Source: an uncultured Verrucomicrobiales bacterium (lineage in GTDB: Bacteria > Verrucomicrobiota > Verrucomicrobiia > Verrucomicrobiales > DEV007). Taken from it: 64,000 bases of DNA. Under the pieces are notes generated by a model. The model was not told the origin of the DNA, did no database searches, and saw only the letters and a program-made list of their open reading frames with translations. The stretch lies in NCBI GenBank assembly GCA_937922595.1, contig CALAIY010000029.1, positions 1 through 64,000 on the forward strand. Reading direction: 5' to 3'. Below are positions 43,523 through 51,766 of this stretch, piece by piece; within the stretch, counting starts at the first letter, position 1, and the number at the start of each line of letters is the position of its first letter. The translations under genes and the position numbers were made by a program.

Positions 43523-44019
43523 TTGGATTTGGGAGCGGGCTTTTTAATGACGGCAGAAGGATTGGTGATGACCATGCGGATGTCGCCAGTCATACGGCAG
43601 ATATTTTGGTTCGTATCATAGACCATGGTGTCGCCCTCCAAAGTGAAGGACTTGCCTTTGATGACGGTGCGCTCATTGCTCGAAAGCTGCTCGGAAGGCA
43701 TGTGGTAAAGTGCGGTGAGTAGCTTGATCGTGTAATCGATGTGTCCATTCGGGCTGTAGAGCTCGATGAGCATGTCTTTGATATCGAGATTCTCCTCGTC
43801 CCGGCGAACCATTTCTTTGGGAACCAGCACCGTGGAGAGCTTCCCATTTTCGAAGATCGGATAAGTGACTCCGCGGTGAACCTTCCCCTGGGGAAGGATG
43901 TTGCTCAGAGCGCTAAGCCCTCCTTTTGAAGGTTTCGGCTCCTTCTTTTTAGACTTTTCGGCGAATGCTCCGGCGATGAGAGCTGCATTGATTGCAATAA
44001 TGGCGATGAGTCTTTCCAT
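43519..44019 (-). CDS. LptC-like periplasmic protein
   Basis: A 166-residue secreted or single-anchor protein. The signal-like helix MERLIAIIAINAALIAGAFA precedes a basic KKKEPK stretch. The C-terminal region (about 80-155) contains a jellyroll-like segment (IKGKSFTLEGDTMVYDTNQN, then MTGDIRMVI) in the LptC/LptA superfamily style. It takes the expected lptC place upstream of lptA and lptB, with a 4-base overlap to lptA. I therefore consider it a divergent LptC; direct family assignment is tentative. The ATG at 44019 (after a longer in-frame start) is preferred because it begins the signal helix. Confidence 0.65.
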   Translation of the reverse strand: MERLIAIIAINAALIAGAFAEKSKKKEPKPSKGGLSALSNILPQGKVHRGVTYPIFENGKLSTVLVPKEMVRRDEENLDIKDMLIELYSPNGHIDYTIKLLTALYHMPSEQLSSNERTVIKGKSFTLEGDTMVYDTNQNICRMTGDIRMVITNPSAVIKKPAPKSK

Positions 44020-44146
44020 GGCGAAGTGGTGAGCCCGCACGAAACTCCGCTACGGTCGAGCGCGCAATAGCGGATTTTTTGGCGATCTCTCCTTTGATTC
44101 GCCGCATCTCGGGCAAAGGAAATGATTTCGTGGATCGCGATTACCC

Positions 44147-44524
44147 TTAAGCGGGAAGTGCTAGGAATTGCTCCATGCTTTTTGCGAGCAGGGTGGGGGA
44201 GAAGGGCTTGAGGATGATCTCGTTTGCTCCGGCGTCGCGGAGGGATTGGGCTACTTCTTGCTCGCGGAGTCCGGTGACGACGATGATGGGGATGTCTTTG
44301 AGATCGGGGTCGGCGCGGAAGGCTTGGGTGAGCTGGAGGCCGTTTTGGCCGGGTAGGTCGTAATCAAGGATGGCGAGATCGGGGGCGACTTCGGCGGCGT
44401 GATCTAGGGCGCTGGCTCCATCGGGGAAGAGTGCGGTTTCGTACCCGGCACGGGTGATGATGAGGTGGTGAAGACGGAGGGTGACGGCTTCGTCATCGGC
44501 AACAAGGATTTTCTTTGTGCTCAT
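44147..44524 (-). CDS. CheY-like single-domain response regulator
   Basis: A 125-residue stand-alone receiver. It has the acidic pair D10-D11, phospho-acceptor D54 in AILDYDLPG, the T in IIVVTGL and K in IILKPFSP. Without an output domain it must act by protein contact or within a phosphorelay. It lies 9 bases downstream of the fused HATPase/GAF/SpoIIE regulator on the minus strand, so the two are probably co-transcribed and functionally linked. Its kinase is unknown; the hybrid kinase at 20 kb is not evidently linked. Confidence 0.92.
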   Translation of the reverse strand: MSTKKILVADDEAVTLRLHHLIITRAGYETALFPDGASALDHAAEVAPDLAILDYDLPGQNGLQLTQAFRADPDLKDIPIIVVTGLREQEVAQSLRDAGANEIILKPFSPTLLAKSMEQFLALPA

Positions 44525-44533
44525 TCTTCTTAT

Positions 44534-46327
44534 CTAAAGGATGCGGTAGTGGAGGAGGGTCATGTCGTCCGAGTGGTGGGAGGTGCGGCATGTGGCGAGC
44601 TCGAGGATTTCGTTCCAGAAGGTGTCGGGATCGTGGCGGGCGTGGAGGGCGGCGAGGCCTACGAGGTTTTCCCAGCCCCACCAGGTGGTGCCGTCGTTCC
44701 ATTCGTAGAGGCCGTCGGTGACCATGAGGAGGGTGTCTGGGTAGTCGGGGTTGTTTGGTGCGAGCTTGAGGGAGGTGGTGGTGTATTCGGCGTCGAGAAA
44801 GAGGCCGAGGGGGGGGCCGGTGGGCTCGATCTGAGCGGCGGGGCCGGCGGGGGAGAGGGCGAGGACGGGGCAGTGCCCGGCGCTGGCGATTTCGGCGATG
44901 GCGGTGCCGGTGGCGTCATCACGTTTTACGCGGGCGAGGGCGCAGGTAATGAAGGTGGTGAGGGGCTCGAGCTGTGCGGTGAGGGCGAGATTGAGGGTGC
45001 GAAGGAGATCGCCAAGGGGCTTTTCGGCGTTTTCGGGGCGTTCGAGTTCGATGTGGAAGACGGTGCGGAAAAGGGCAGCGAGCATGGCTGCGGAAACGCC
45101 TTTTCCCATGACGTCGATGGTGCAGAGGACGAGTTGGCCGTGGGCGTCGAGGCGGGCTTCGAGGTAATCGCCGGCGACTTCGTAGATGCTTCGGTGGCGG
45201 AGGGTGATTTCGTGGTAGGGGGATGTGGGGGCGGGAGGGGGAAGGAGAAGGGTGCGCTGGATATCGGCGGCGATTTCGAGTTCGCGGAGGGCGCGGGATT
45301 CGTCGTCGCGGTGGACTTGGAGGTTGGCATTGGCGAGGGCGATGCCGAGGAGGTCGGTGAGGGTGCGGAGGTTTGAGAGTTCTGTGGGGGTGAAGGCGGA
45401 GGGGCGGTTTCGCGCAGCGAGGACGACGCAGCCGAGGGTCTTCCCATCGGCGATGATGGGGAAGGCGCAGCCGTGGGAATAGTGGTGAAGCTGGGGGTCG
45501 CCAGCGATTGAGGAATCGCGATCCCAGATGGTGGAGGAGGATGTGGCGAGGACGTTGGCTACGGTGGGGGGGGCGTGTTCGTGGGTGAGGACGTCGCGGC
45601 AGGTGGCGAGTTCATCTCGGATTTCGGGTAGAATGGTGGGGGCGAGGAAGACGCGGAGAAAATCGGGGGCGGGCTGCTGGACGAGTGCGATATTTTCAAT
45701 GGCGGATTCGAGAAGCGATGCCGGACCGTTGGCGCTGATGAGTGCGGTACCAAAGCGGTGGAATGCGGACATGCATTCGTAGGCGGTGGCGAGCTCGATA
45801 AGCACTCCATCGAGATCGGCGGAGCCGGGAAGTGGTGTGGTGAGAAATGGGTAGCGTTTTCTCAGGATTTGGCGGTAGCCGAGTGGGCTGCTCCAGTGTT
45901 CGTGGGTGTCGCAGAAGTCGGCTATTATGTATAAACCCCGACCGGAGGAGGCGAGGGGATCTTCGGGAAGGAAGGGGGCGTGAGCGAGATTGGAGGGGGG
46001 GCCGGAGCCGGGATCGGTGATGGCGAGACAAAGCTCGGCGTCTTCGGCCCACCATTCGAGAGTGATGTGAAGGTAGGGGTCTTCGAGGGCTCCGTGGCGG
46101 ATGGCGTTGGTGGTGGCTTCGGTGAAGGTGAGTTCCCAACGCGGGCGATCTTCATCAGGAACTCCCGATGCGGCAAGGAAACCAGCGAAACTTGCTCGGA
46201 CAGTGGGTAAGGCTGTGAGATCTGCTGCGATGCGTGTGCGATGGCAGGTGAGCGGAATTGTGAATCCGGAGGCGCTACCGGAATTAGGGGGGTGGCCGCC
46301 GTAGCTGTGCTGGGGGGAGGGCTCCAC
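44534..46327 (-). CDS. HATPase-GAF-SpoIIE partner-switch regulator
   Basis: A 597-residue cytoplasmic protein fusing three modules. The N-terminal HATPase_c_2 domain (about 15-135) is of the RsbW/SpoIIAB type, with ATTNAIRHGAL and the GRGLYIIADFCD lid region. A GAF-like domain (about 175-330) follows, then a coiled segment, then a PP2C-type SpoIIE phosphatase (about 385-595) with VAGDYLEARLD, TIDVMGKGVSAAML and LLMVTDGLYEW. In known systems the kinase phosphorylates a STAS antagonist and the phosphatase removes it; here both activities are in one chain. A STAS gene lies 2.1 kb away on the opposite strand. The start is GTG. Confidence 0.9.
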   Translation of the reverse strand: MEPSPQHSYGGHPPNSGSASGFTIPLTCHRTRIAADLTALPTVRASFAGFLAASGVPDEDRPRWELTFTEATTNAIRHGALEDPYLHITLEWWAEDAELCLAITDPGSGPPSNLAHAPFLPEDPLASSGRGLYIIADFCDTHEHWSSPLGYRQILRKRYPFLTTPLPGSADLDGVLIELATAYECMSAFHRFGTALISANGPASLLESAIENIALVQQPAPDFLRVFLAPTILPEIRDELATCRDVLTHEHAPPTVANVLATSSSTIWDRDSSIAGDPQLHHYSHGCAFPIIADGKTLGCVVLAARNRPSAFTPTELSNLRTLTDLLGIALANANLQVHRDDESRALRELEIAADIQRTLLLPPPAPTSPYHEITLRHRSIYEVAGDYLEARLDAHGQLVLCTIDVMGKGVSAAMLAALFRTVFHIELERPENAEKPLGDLLRTLNLALTAQLEPLTTFITCALARVKRDDATGTAIAEIASAGHCPVLALSPAGPAAQIEPTGPPLGLFLDAEYTTTSLKLAPNNPDYPDTLLMVTDGLYEWNDGTTWWGWENLVGLAALHARHDPDTFWNEILELATCRTSHHSDDMTLLHYRIL

Positions 46328-46339
46328 GGGGGGGACGAT

Positions 46340-47572
46340 TTATGAAGGGGAGCCGGAGGCTGTGAGGTCGTCTACCGGGGTGATGCTACCGACCTGGACG
46401 CTGTGGAGAGATGCTGAATCGGAGGGGGATTTCGATCGTGATTTGTCGGCCTGCTTGATGAGTTCTTTGAGGAAACTGCGGCATGCGGGAATGACTTCTT
46501 CGGCAGGATGGGTGCTTTGATAAACTGCGTGAAGGGGCTCCATTGCATCGCGGACGGTGTGGCAGCCGTGAGCATCGGCTAGGGAGATGGCTCCGACTTG
46601 CGCGCTGGAGAGGATCTTTGTCCATTCGGGATCGAGGGCCTCAAGGTCTTGACTTGATCGCGGGAGGACTCCGTAGAGGCGACCACGTCCGAGGACGGCG
46701 TCACGTATTTTGGGGAGGCGGGCGGCTGCGAGTTCGGAGATTCCGCCGGTGGCTTTCAAAAATTCGAGCTTGGCCCATGCATAGAGGGCTTCGGCGCGCT
46801 CAGAGATTGGCGGTTTTGCGGATTTTTCGCTGGTGCGCTCTGATGTTTCCCAGCCATCGGCTAAGAACGCTTCGATTTTCGGGACGAGACCTCGGTGACG
46901 GAGGTTCGCAAGGAGGCCACCCTGGAGGTAGCAGTGGTCGAGCGCGGTGTGCATTCCTAAGATTGTACGGGGGGCGACCTTGCTGTAGGCGACGAGGTTG
47001 CCCCCGGCGATCATGGAGCCTGCTCCGATGGATGCGTAGGGACCGATTTCGCATTCCTCGCCAATGATTGCTCCGTCGCCAATGTAGACGGGAAATTTAA
47101 GTGTGGCGGATGGGTGGACGCTTGCGCCGCGACCAATTGCGAGGTCGATGCCATTTGCGGCTCCTTCGGGTGCTTTTGTGATGGCGGTATCGAGCCATGA
47201 TCGCTCAAGCGCGAACCAGTGATCGAGGAGTTTCCAGCCATCGCTGGGGGCGATGCCAGAAGGGTTCCACCAAGGGAGGCCGGTCACGGGGAGGGCGCTG
47301 CGTACTCGGGGATCGGACGCGTTTTTGATCGGGATTACTTCCCATTCGATGGGCCACAAGGTGGCTTCACTCATTGCTTTTCGGATCGCATCGGGGCGGT
47401 CCGCGACGAAGATTTGGAGGGTGAGTAGGCGTTGGTTTACCGCGTGATCAAGCCAATGGTAGATCAGCGGTTGATCGCCAATTTGCCAGAGGGCAAATGG
47501 CTTTGGAGAGGCCAATACAGTATCGACCTGCCCCCAATCAGGGAGAAGGAGCTGGAGAATTTTCTCGGACAT
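46340..47572 (-). CDS. Degenerate nucleotidyltransferase with hexapeptide-repeat domain
   Basis: A 410-residue protein. The N-terminal 120 residues look like a sugar-nucleotidyltransferase fold (PFALWQIGDQPLIYHWLDHAV, LQIFVADRP) but lack the GGxGTRL loop needed for nucleotide binding. A left-handed beta-helix of hexapeptide repeats (about 150-215: ASVHPSATLKFPVYIGDGAIIG, then EIGPYASIGAGSMIAGG) follows. The C-terminal half has no recognised domain. It begins 1 base after the sugar transferase stop, so it is presumably part of exopolysaccharide synthesis, possibly as a regulator or acyltransferase-like protein. Exact function is unknown. Confidence 0.6.
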   Translation of the reverse strand: MSEKILQLLLPDWGQVDTVLASPKPFALWQIGDQPLIYHWLDHAVNQRLLTLQIFVADRPDAIRKAMSEATLWPIEWEVIPIKNASDPRVRSALPVTGLPWWNPSGIAPSDGWKLLDHWFALERSWLDTAITKAPEGAANGIDLAIGRGASVHPSATLKFPVYIGDGAIIGEECEIGPYASIGAGSMIAGGNLVAYSKVAPRTILGMHTALDHCYLQGGLLANLRHRGLVPKIEAFLADGWETSERTSEKSAKPPISERAEALYAWAKLEFLKATGGISELAAARLPKIRDAVLGRGRLYGVLPRSSQDLEALDPEWTKILSSAQVGAISLADAHGCHTVRDAMEPLHAVYQSTHPAEEVIPACRSFLKELIKQADKSRSKSPSDSASLHSVQVGSITPVDDLTASGSPS

Positions 47573-47573
47573 T

Positions 47574-48299
47574 TTAGTATGCTCCGCGTCCGAGAAGGAC
47601 AGCGGGGACGGTGGCGAATAGAATTTTTAGATCCTGCATGAGACTCTGCGAATAGATATATTGAAGATCGAGCCGCACTTGGCCTTCGAAGGGGATATCT
47701 GAGCGGCCGCCTACTTGCCAGAGGCATGTGATCCCTGGCTTCACTGAAAGCCGGCGCAGCTGGAACGCATTGTATTGGCTCACTTCTTTCCAGACGTGGG
47801 GACGCGGCCCGACAAGCGACATTTCTCCGAGCACGACATTCCAGAATTGTGGCATTTCATCGATCGAGAGCTTTCGAATGATTCCGCCAACCCGAGTGAT
47901 GCGGGGATCACGTTTCATTTTGAAAGTGACGCCTTCTGCTCCGTGCTCGTTTTGGGCACGGAGTTTTTCCATGAGCTCATCTGCATTGGTGACCATTGAT
48001 CGGATTTTCCAGCACCAGAACGTCTGCCCTCCTAGCCCGTAGCGAAGCTGTTTATAAAAAACCGGTCCACGGTCTTCGATTTTGATGCACAGCGCGACGA
48101 ACCCAATTAGCGGCGAGAGCGCTGCGAGTGCTCCTAGCCCTCCAATGATATCCACGGCGCGCTTGAGTGCTGCAGCTGATCCCACGGCGGACTTCCAAAG
48201 AAACCGTCGCATGATGTTCTGCCGTTTCCAACGGGAGACGACGCGTGGGTCTGATGCTCCGATCCAATGATCAGCTATTGTGATTTCATTCAGCGGCAT
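47574..48299 (-). CDS. Polyprenyl-phosphate sugar-1-phosphate transferase (bacterial sugar transferase)
   Basis: A 241-residue monotopic membrane enzyme that moves a sugar phosphate from UDP-sugar to undecaprenyl phosphate, starting an exopolysaccharide or glycan repeat. One membrane segment (about 52-72, IGGLGALAALSPLIGFVAL) precedes the catalytic core: KIRSMVTNADE, KMKRDPRITRVGGIIRKLS, DEMPQFWNVVLGEMSLVGPRPHV, and RLSVKPGITCLWQV. It is the short (PglC/WcaJ catalytic domain) form without the extra N-terminal helices of full WcaJ. It leads a four-gene minus-strand operon (48.3 to 44.1 kb) ending in signalling genes. Confidence 0.92.
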   Translation of the reverse strand: MPLNEITIADHWIGASDPRVVSRWKRQNIMRRFLWKSAVGSAAALKRAVDIIGGLGALAALSPLIGFVALCIKIEDRGPVFYKQLRYGLGGQTFWCWKIRSMVTNADELMEKLRAQNEHGAEGVTFKMKRDPRITRVGGIIRKLSIDEMPQFWNVVLGEMSLVGPRPHVWKEVSQYNAFQLRRLSVKPGITCLWQVGGRSDIPFEGQVRLDLQYIYSQSLMQDLKILFATVPAVLLGRGAY

Positions 48300-48415
48300 A
48301 CGGGAAGGCGAACTCTAAAAGTTTTATGAAAAACGTGGATAAATTGAATATTATGACTTAAGGTAAGCGAGTCGCGCTCTTGAGGCAATATTAATATCAT
48401 AAAAACTATAACAAA

Positions 48416-48745
48416 ATGGTCGTCCAAGCTGATCTCAATGAAGGTCATGATCTTTCTCTCGCCCTTGAAGCTAAAACTCTTGAGGCTGCGAATGTAAGCC
48501 AGTTCCTCTCCCAGCTCGAAGAGGCCGGTGGAGTTCCCTATCAGAGTGCTATCATCGATCTTGGGAGCATCGAAATGATCGATTCCTCGGGAGTCGGAGC
48601 GCTTCTTCAGGTGCACAAGCGTCTCGGTGAAAGCTGTGGTCCAGTGGTTCTCAAGAATGTGGGCTCGGCGGTTGTGAGCGTTCTCGAGCTTCTTCGCCTC
48701 CATCGCGTTTTTGAGATCGAGGTGAGCCGCCCGGAGGGAGGCTAA
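48416..48745 (+). CDS. STAS-domain anti-sigma factor antagonist-like protein
   Basis: A 109-residue single-domain STAS protein. The signature IDLGSIEMIDSSGVGALLQV contains S57/S58, the site phosphorylated in SpoIIAA/RsbV-type proteins; S58 is the conserved one. It is the likely partner of the kinase/phosphatase fusion at 44.5 kb. No sigma factor or second anti-sigma gene is visible, so its target is unknown and may be the exopolysaccharide machinery itself. It is divergent from the sugar transferase with an AT-rich 116-base gap. Confidence 0.92.
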   Translation: MVVQADLNEGHDLSLALEAKTLEAANVSQFLSQLEEAGGVPYQSAIIDLGSIEMIDSSGVGALLQVHKRLGESCGPVVLKNVGSAVVSVLELLRLHRVFEIEVSRPEGG

Positions 48746-48822
48746 CTGTCGTCCTTGGGGGCTGTGCCCCGAGTTGGTTGCGTCGCCCGGCCATCTCGCG
48801 AGACTCCACGACCTGACAAATC

Positions 48823-50244
48823 GTGGTATTTTCCTCGCACATCTTTATATTCTACTTTCTGCCGCTGGCGCTGCTGCTTTATTACGCAGCTCCGAAAGCG
48901 CTTCGGCACCCTGTGCTCACTGGGTTGAGCTATGTCTTTTACGGCTGGTGGAATCCGTGGTTCACGCTGCTGATGCTTTTTTCCACGGTGATTGATTACG
49001 CCTGCGGCAAACAGATTACTTCAGAAGGCGCGCCTCAATCCAAGCGGAAGCTTTTCATGTGGGTCTCCATTGGGGTGAACCTCGCCGTGCTCGCGTTTTT
49101 CAAATATGCAGCCTTCGGTGCCTCCACGGCAAGTGGTGTCATTTCATTTTTCGGCGGCGATCCTGTCGCTGTGCCGGCTTTTCTATCCCAGGTCGTGCTT
49201 CCGGTGGGGATCAGCTTTTATACCTTTCAATCGATGTCTTACAGCATCGATCTCTACCGAGGCCACGCGGTGCCCGCGAAGTCTTTTGGGGATTTCGCCT
49301 GCTACGTCAGCCTGTTTCCCCAGCTAGTCGCCGGACCAATCGTGAGGTATGGCAGCGTCGCGGATCAACTCCAAAACCGCCCGCACACCGTCGAGGGCTT
49401 CGCACTTGGACTCAGTCGTTTCAGCCTTGGCTTTGCCAAAAAGATCTTCTTGGCAAATCCGATGGGCGGCATCGCCGACGCGGCTTTCGCTGCCGGTGAT
49501 GGCTCGCTCGGCACCGCTGCCGCTTGGTTTGGCGTTGCTGCATACGCCTTCCAGATTTACTTCGATTTCTCAGCCTACTCGGATATGGCAATCGGCCTTG
49601 GTCGTATGTTTGGCTTTCGTTTTCCGGAAAACTTCGATTCGCCCTACAAATCTAAATCGATTACCGAATTTTGGCGCCGCTGGCACATCTCGCTCTCTAG
49701 TTTTCTCCGCGATTACCTCTACATTCCACTCGGTGGAAACCGCCTTTCCCATGGCCGCACCTACGTCAATCTCATGACCGTCATGGTGATCGGCGGCCTC
49801 TGGCACGGAGCCTCCTGGAACTTCGTTTTGTGGGGCACCATCCATGGAGGCTGGCTCGCTTTCGAGCGCCTCATGGGGCGTGATAGCTTCTACGCCAAAG
49901 CCCCCACAATCGTCCGCACGGCGATTACCTTTCTCATCGTCCTCATCGCCTGGGTCTTTTTCCGTGCCGAAGACTTCACCGTCGCCAGCCGCTACCTGGG
50001 AGCCATGTTCGGCTGGGGAGGGGATGCTGCTACGGCTCCACTTCTCAGCGCCACACTATTTACCCCATACCGCCTCCTCACTTTCGGAATCAGCGCCATC
50101 GCCGCCTTCTTCCTTCCCAATACCCAAAAAATCCTCACCGTTCTCACCCCAGTAAACCTCTTCGGCTCCATCCTCCTCCTAGTCGCCAGCCTCGCCGTCC
50201 TCTTCTGGCAGGGATTCAACCCCTTCCTCTACTTCCAGTTCTAA
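48823..50244 (+). CDS. MBOAT family O-acyltransferase, AlgI-like
   Basis: A 473-residue polytopic membrane protein. The start MVFSSHIFIFYFLPLALLLYY is the usual AlgI/DltB-like N-terminus, and the start codon is GTG. About ten membrane helices are visible. The catalytic region reads GLWHGASWNFVLWG, with the invariant His of the MBOAT family, preceded by EFWRRWHISLSSFLRDY. Such proteins transfer acyl groups, often acetyl, to extracellular polysaccharide. It is followed 1 base later by an AlgJ/AlgX-like gene, the usual partner. Together they suggest O-acetylation of the local exopolysaccharide. Confidence 0.93.
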   Translation: MVFSSHIFIFYFLPLALLLYYAAPKALRHPVLTGLSYVFYGWWNPWFTLLMLFSTVIDYACGKQITSEGAPQSKRKLFMWVSIGVNLAVLAFFKYAAFGASTASGVISFFGGDPVAVPAFLSQVVLPVGISFYTFQSMSYSIDLYRGHAVPAKSFGDFACYVSLFPQLVAGPIVRYGSVADQLQNRPHTVEGFALGLSRFSLGFAKKIFLANPMGGIADAAFAAGDGSLGTAAAWFGVAAYAFQIYFDFSAYSDMAIGLGRMFGFRFPENFDSPYKSKSITEFWRRWHISLSSFLRDYLYIPLGGNRLSHGRTYVNLMTVMVIGGLWHGASWNFVLWGTIHGGWLAFERLMGRDSFYAKAPTIVRTAITFLIVLIAWVFFRAEDFTVASRYLGAMFGWGGDAATAPLLSATLFTPYRLLTFGISAIAAFFLPNTQKILTVLTPVNLFGSILLLVASLAVLFWQGFNPFLYFQF

Positions 50245-50245
50245 A

Positions 50246-51766
50246 ATGGCGATGAAAAACCCATATGAAGACGAAAAGGACCTCTCAGAGATTCGGGTAA
50301 GCCCCACCATCTGTTGGGCAGGGATTATCTTTTTTCTGCTCGTTTGCTGCGTCCCGCCGATTTTCCGGAATTTTACCGCTGAAAAAACGGCCGCCGTAAT
50401 CTTCAAAAATAAGAGTAAACTCCCCTTCACCCAGCACCTGAGGGCAGCCGAAAAGACCATCGAAGACGCGCCCTTCACCATTCCCCCGCGTAAAGCGCTA
50501 CAGAAGCTGGCCACCTCCATTCTTCAGGAAGGCAATTCGAAAACGATCATCGGTAAAGGCGGCTTTCTATTCCTTCGCCCCGGCGTCGAAGCGCTTACTG
50601 GCACCGGTCCGATTCAGCCGCCACCTCTCGGTCCCGCCTCCGATCCCTCTCTTAAAAAAGCGCACGGCCCTGCTCCTGCGATCAAGCAATTCGCCGCAGA
50701 TCTCAAAGAGCGCGGAATTCGACTCCTCCTCGTCCCCATTCCGATCAAGCCCACGATCTATCCCGAGAAAATAGCGGATCTCACCGCGCCGCTCACGCAT
50801 CCGGATGCGGCAGCCTTTTACGCAGATCTCGACATCGAAATTCTCGACCTTACAGATGCTTTCATCGCCGCAAAGAATCACCGCCAAGTCTACCTTAAGC
50901 AAGATACTCACTGGACTCCGGAGACCATGCAGGTTGCAGCGAAAGTCGTAGCTGCCGAGCTTGCTGAATTTAAGGGGGATACAGAATACACTCTCACTTC
51001 CGTGAAACGAAGTCACATCGGCGACCTCGTAAAGAAGCTCGAGATTGAAGAACACTTTAAGGAAGAAGAAGTAACGCTTCAGGTAGTTTCAGGAAAAACT
51101 CGAGATACCAAATCTCCCATTCTTCTTCTGGGCGATAGCTTCGTAAATATCTTCGGTGATCCCGCCATCGGCTTCGGCGATGGCAGCGAAGATCGCATCA
51201 ACGCCGGCTTCGCCGAGCATCTTGCCGCCGCCCTCAAAAGGCCCATCGATGTCATTGCGAAAAATGGTGATGCCTCCACCGGCGTTCGCCAAGATTTCGG
51301 AAAACGGCCGGACAATGAAGTCCGCGCAAAAAAAGCCGTCATCTGGTTGATCGCTGCTCGCGATCTCTTCTATCCTCCGAAGCTAGCCGCAGAAAACAAC
51401 GTCTCCTGGAGCAACGTTTCTTGGAGTTCCCACTCAAAAGAGGAAACGCAGGAAACTCCCGGAATCCTCACAATCGAAGCGACCCTAAAGCGCGCCGCCG
51501 CCTATGCCGATCCCAGCCAGGTCGTCTACCCAAGTAGCACCTACGAAACTGAGTGGGAAACCTCCGAGGGGGAAGTCTACCGCGTGAAATTATGGGCATT
51601 TAAAAAATCCAAAAGAGTCCCCACGGGAAAACTGGAAATTGGGAAGACTTACCGGCTTAAACTAGTTCCCGAGGAAACCGTGCCAGCCGCTGCCAGCGCC
51701 CAAAGCGCCTCTCTCGAAGGTGATCCTTATTTCGGGGATACTTATTTTTCTGAGCTCGTAGAATGA
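50246..51766 (+). CDS. AlgJ/AlgX-like acetyltransferase-related protein
   Basis: A 506-residue protein with one N-terminal membrane anchor (about 25-47, TICWAGIIFFLLVCCV) and an extracytoplasmic SGNH-like domain. Visible elements are GKGGFLFLRPGVE, a GIRLLLVPIPIKPTIYPEK strand, DTHWTPETM with the catalytic Asp-x-x-His, and LLLGDSFVNIF as the Ser motif. These match AlgJ/AlgX-type proteins that accept acetyl groups from the MBOAT partner. Residues 435-490 form an extra beta domain not seen in short members. It follows the MBOAT gene by 1 base. Confidence 0.85.
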   Translation: MAMKNPYEDEKDLSEIRVSPTICWAGIIFFLLVCCVPPIFRNFTAEKTAAVIFKNKSKLPFTQHLRAAEKTIEDAPFTIPPRKALQKLATSILQEGNSKTIIGKGGFLFLRPGVEALTGTGPIQPPPLGPASDPSLKKAHGPAPAIKQFAADLKERGIRLLLVPIPIKPTIYPEKIADLTAPLTHPDAAAFYADLDIEILDLTDAFIAAKNHRQVYLKQDTHWTPETMQVAAKVVAAELAEFKGDTEYTLTSVKRSHIGDLVKKLEIEEHFKEEEVTLQVVSGKTRDTKSPILLLGDSFVNIFGDPAIGFGDGSEDRINAGFAEHLAAALKRPIDVIAKNGDASTGVRQDFGKRPDNEVRAKKAVIWLIAARDLFYPPKLAAENNVSWSNVSWSSHSKEETQETPGILTIEATLKRAAAYADPSQVVYPSSTYETEWETSEGEVYRVKLWAFKKSKRVPTGKLEIGKTYRLKLVPEETVPAAASAQSASLEGDPYFGDTYFSELVE

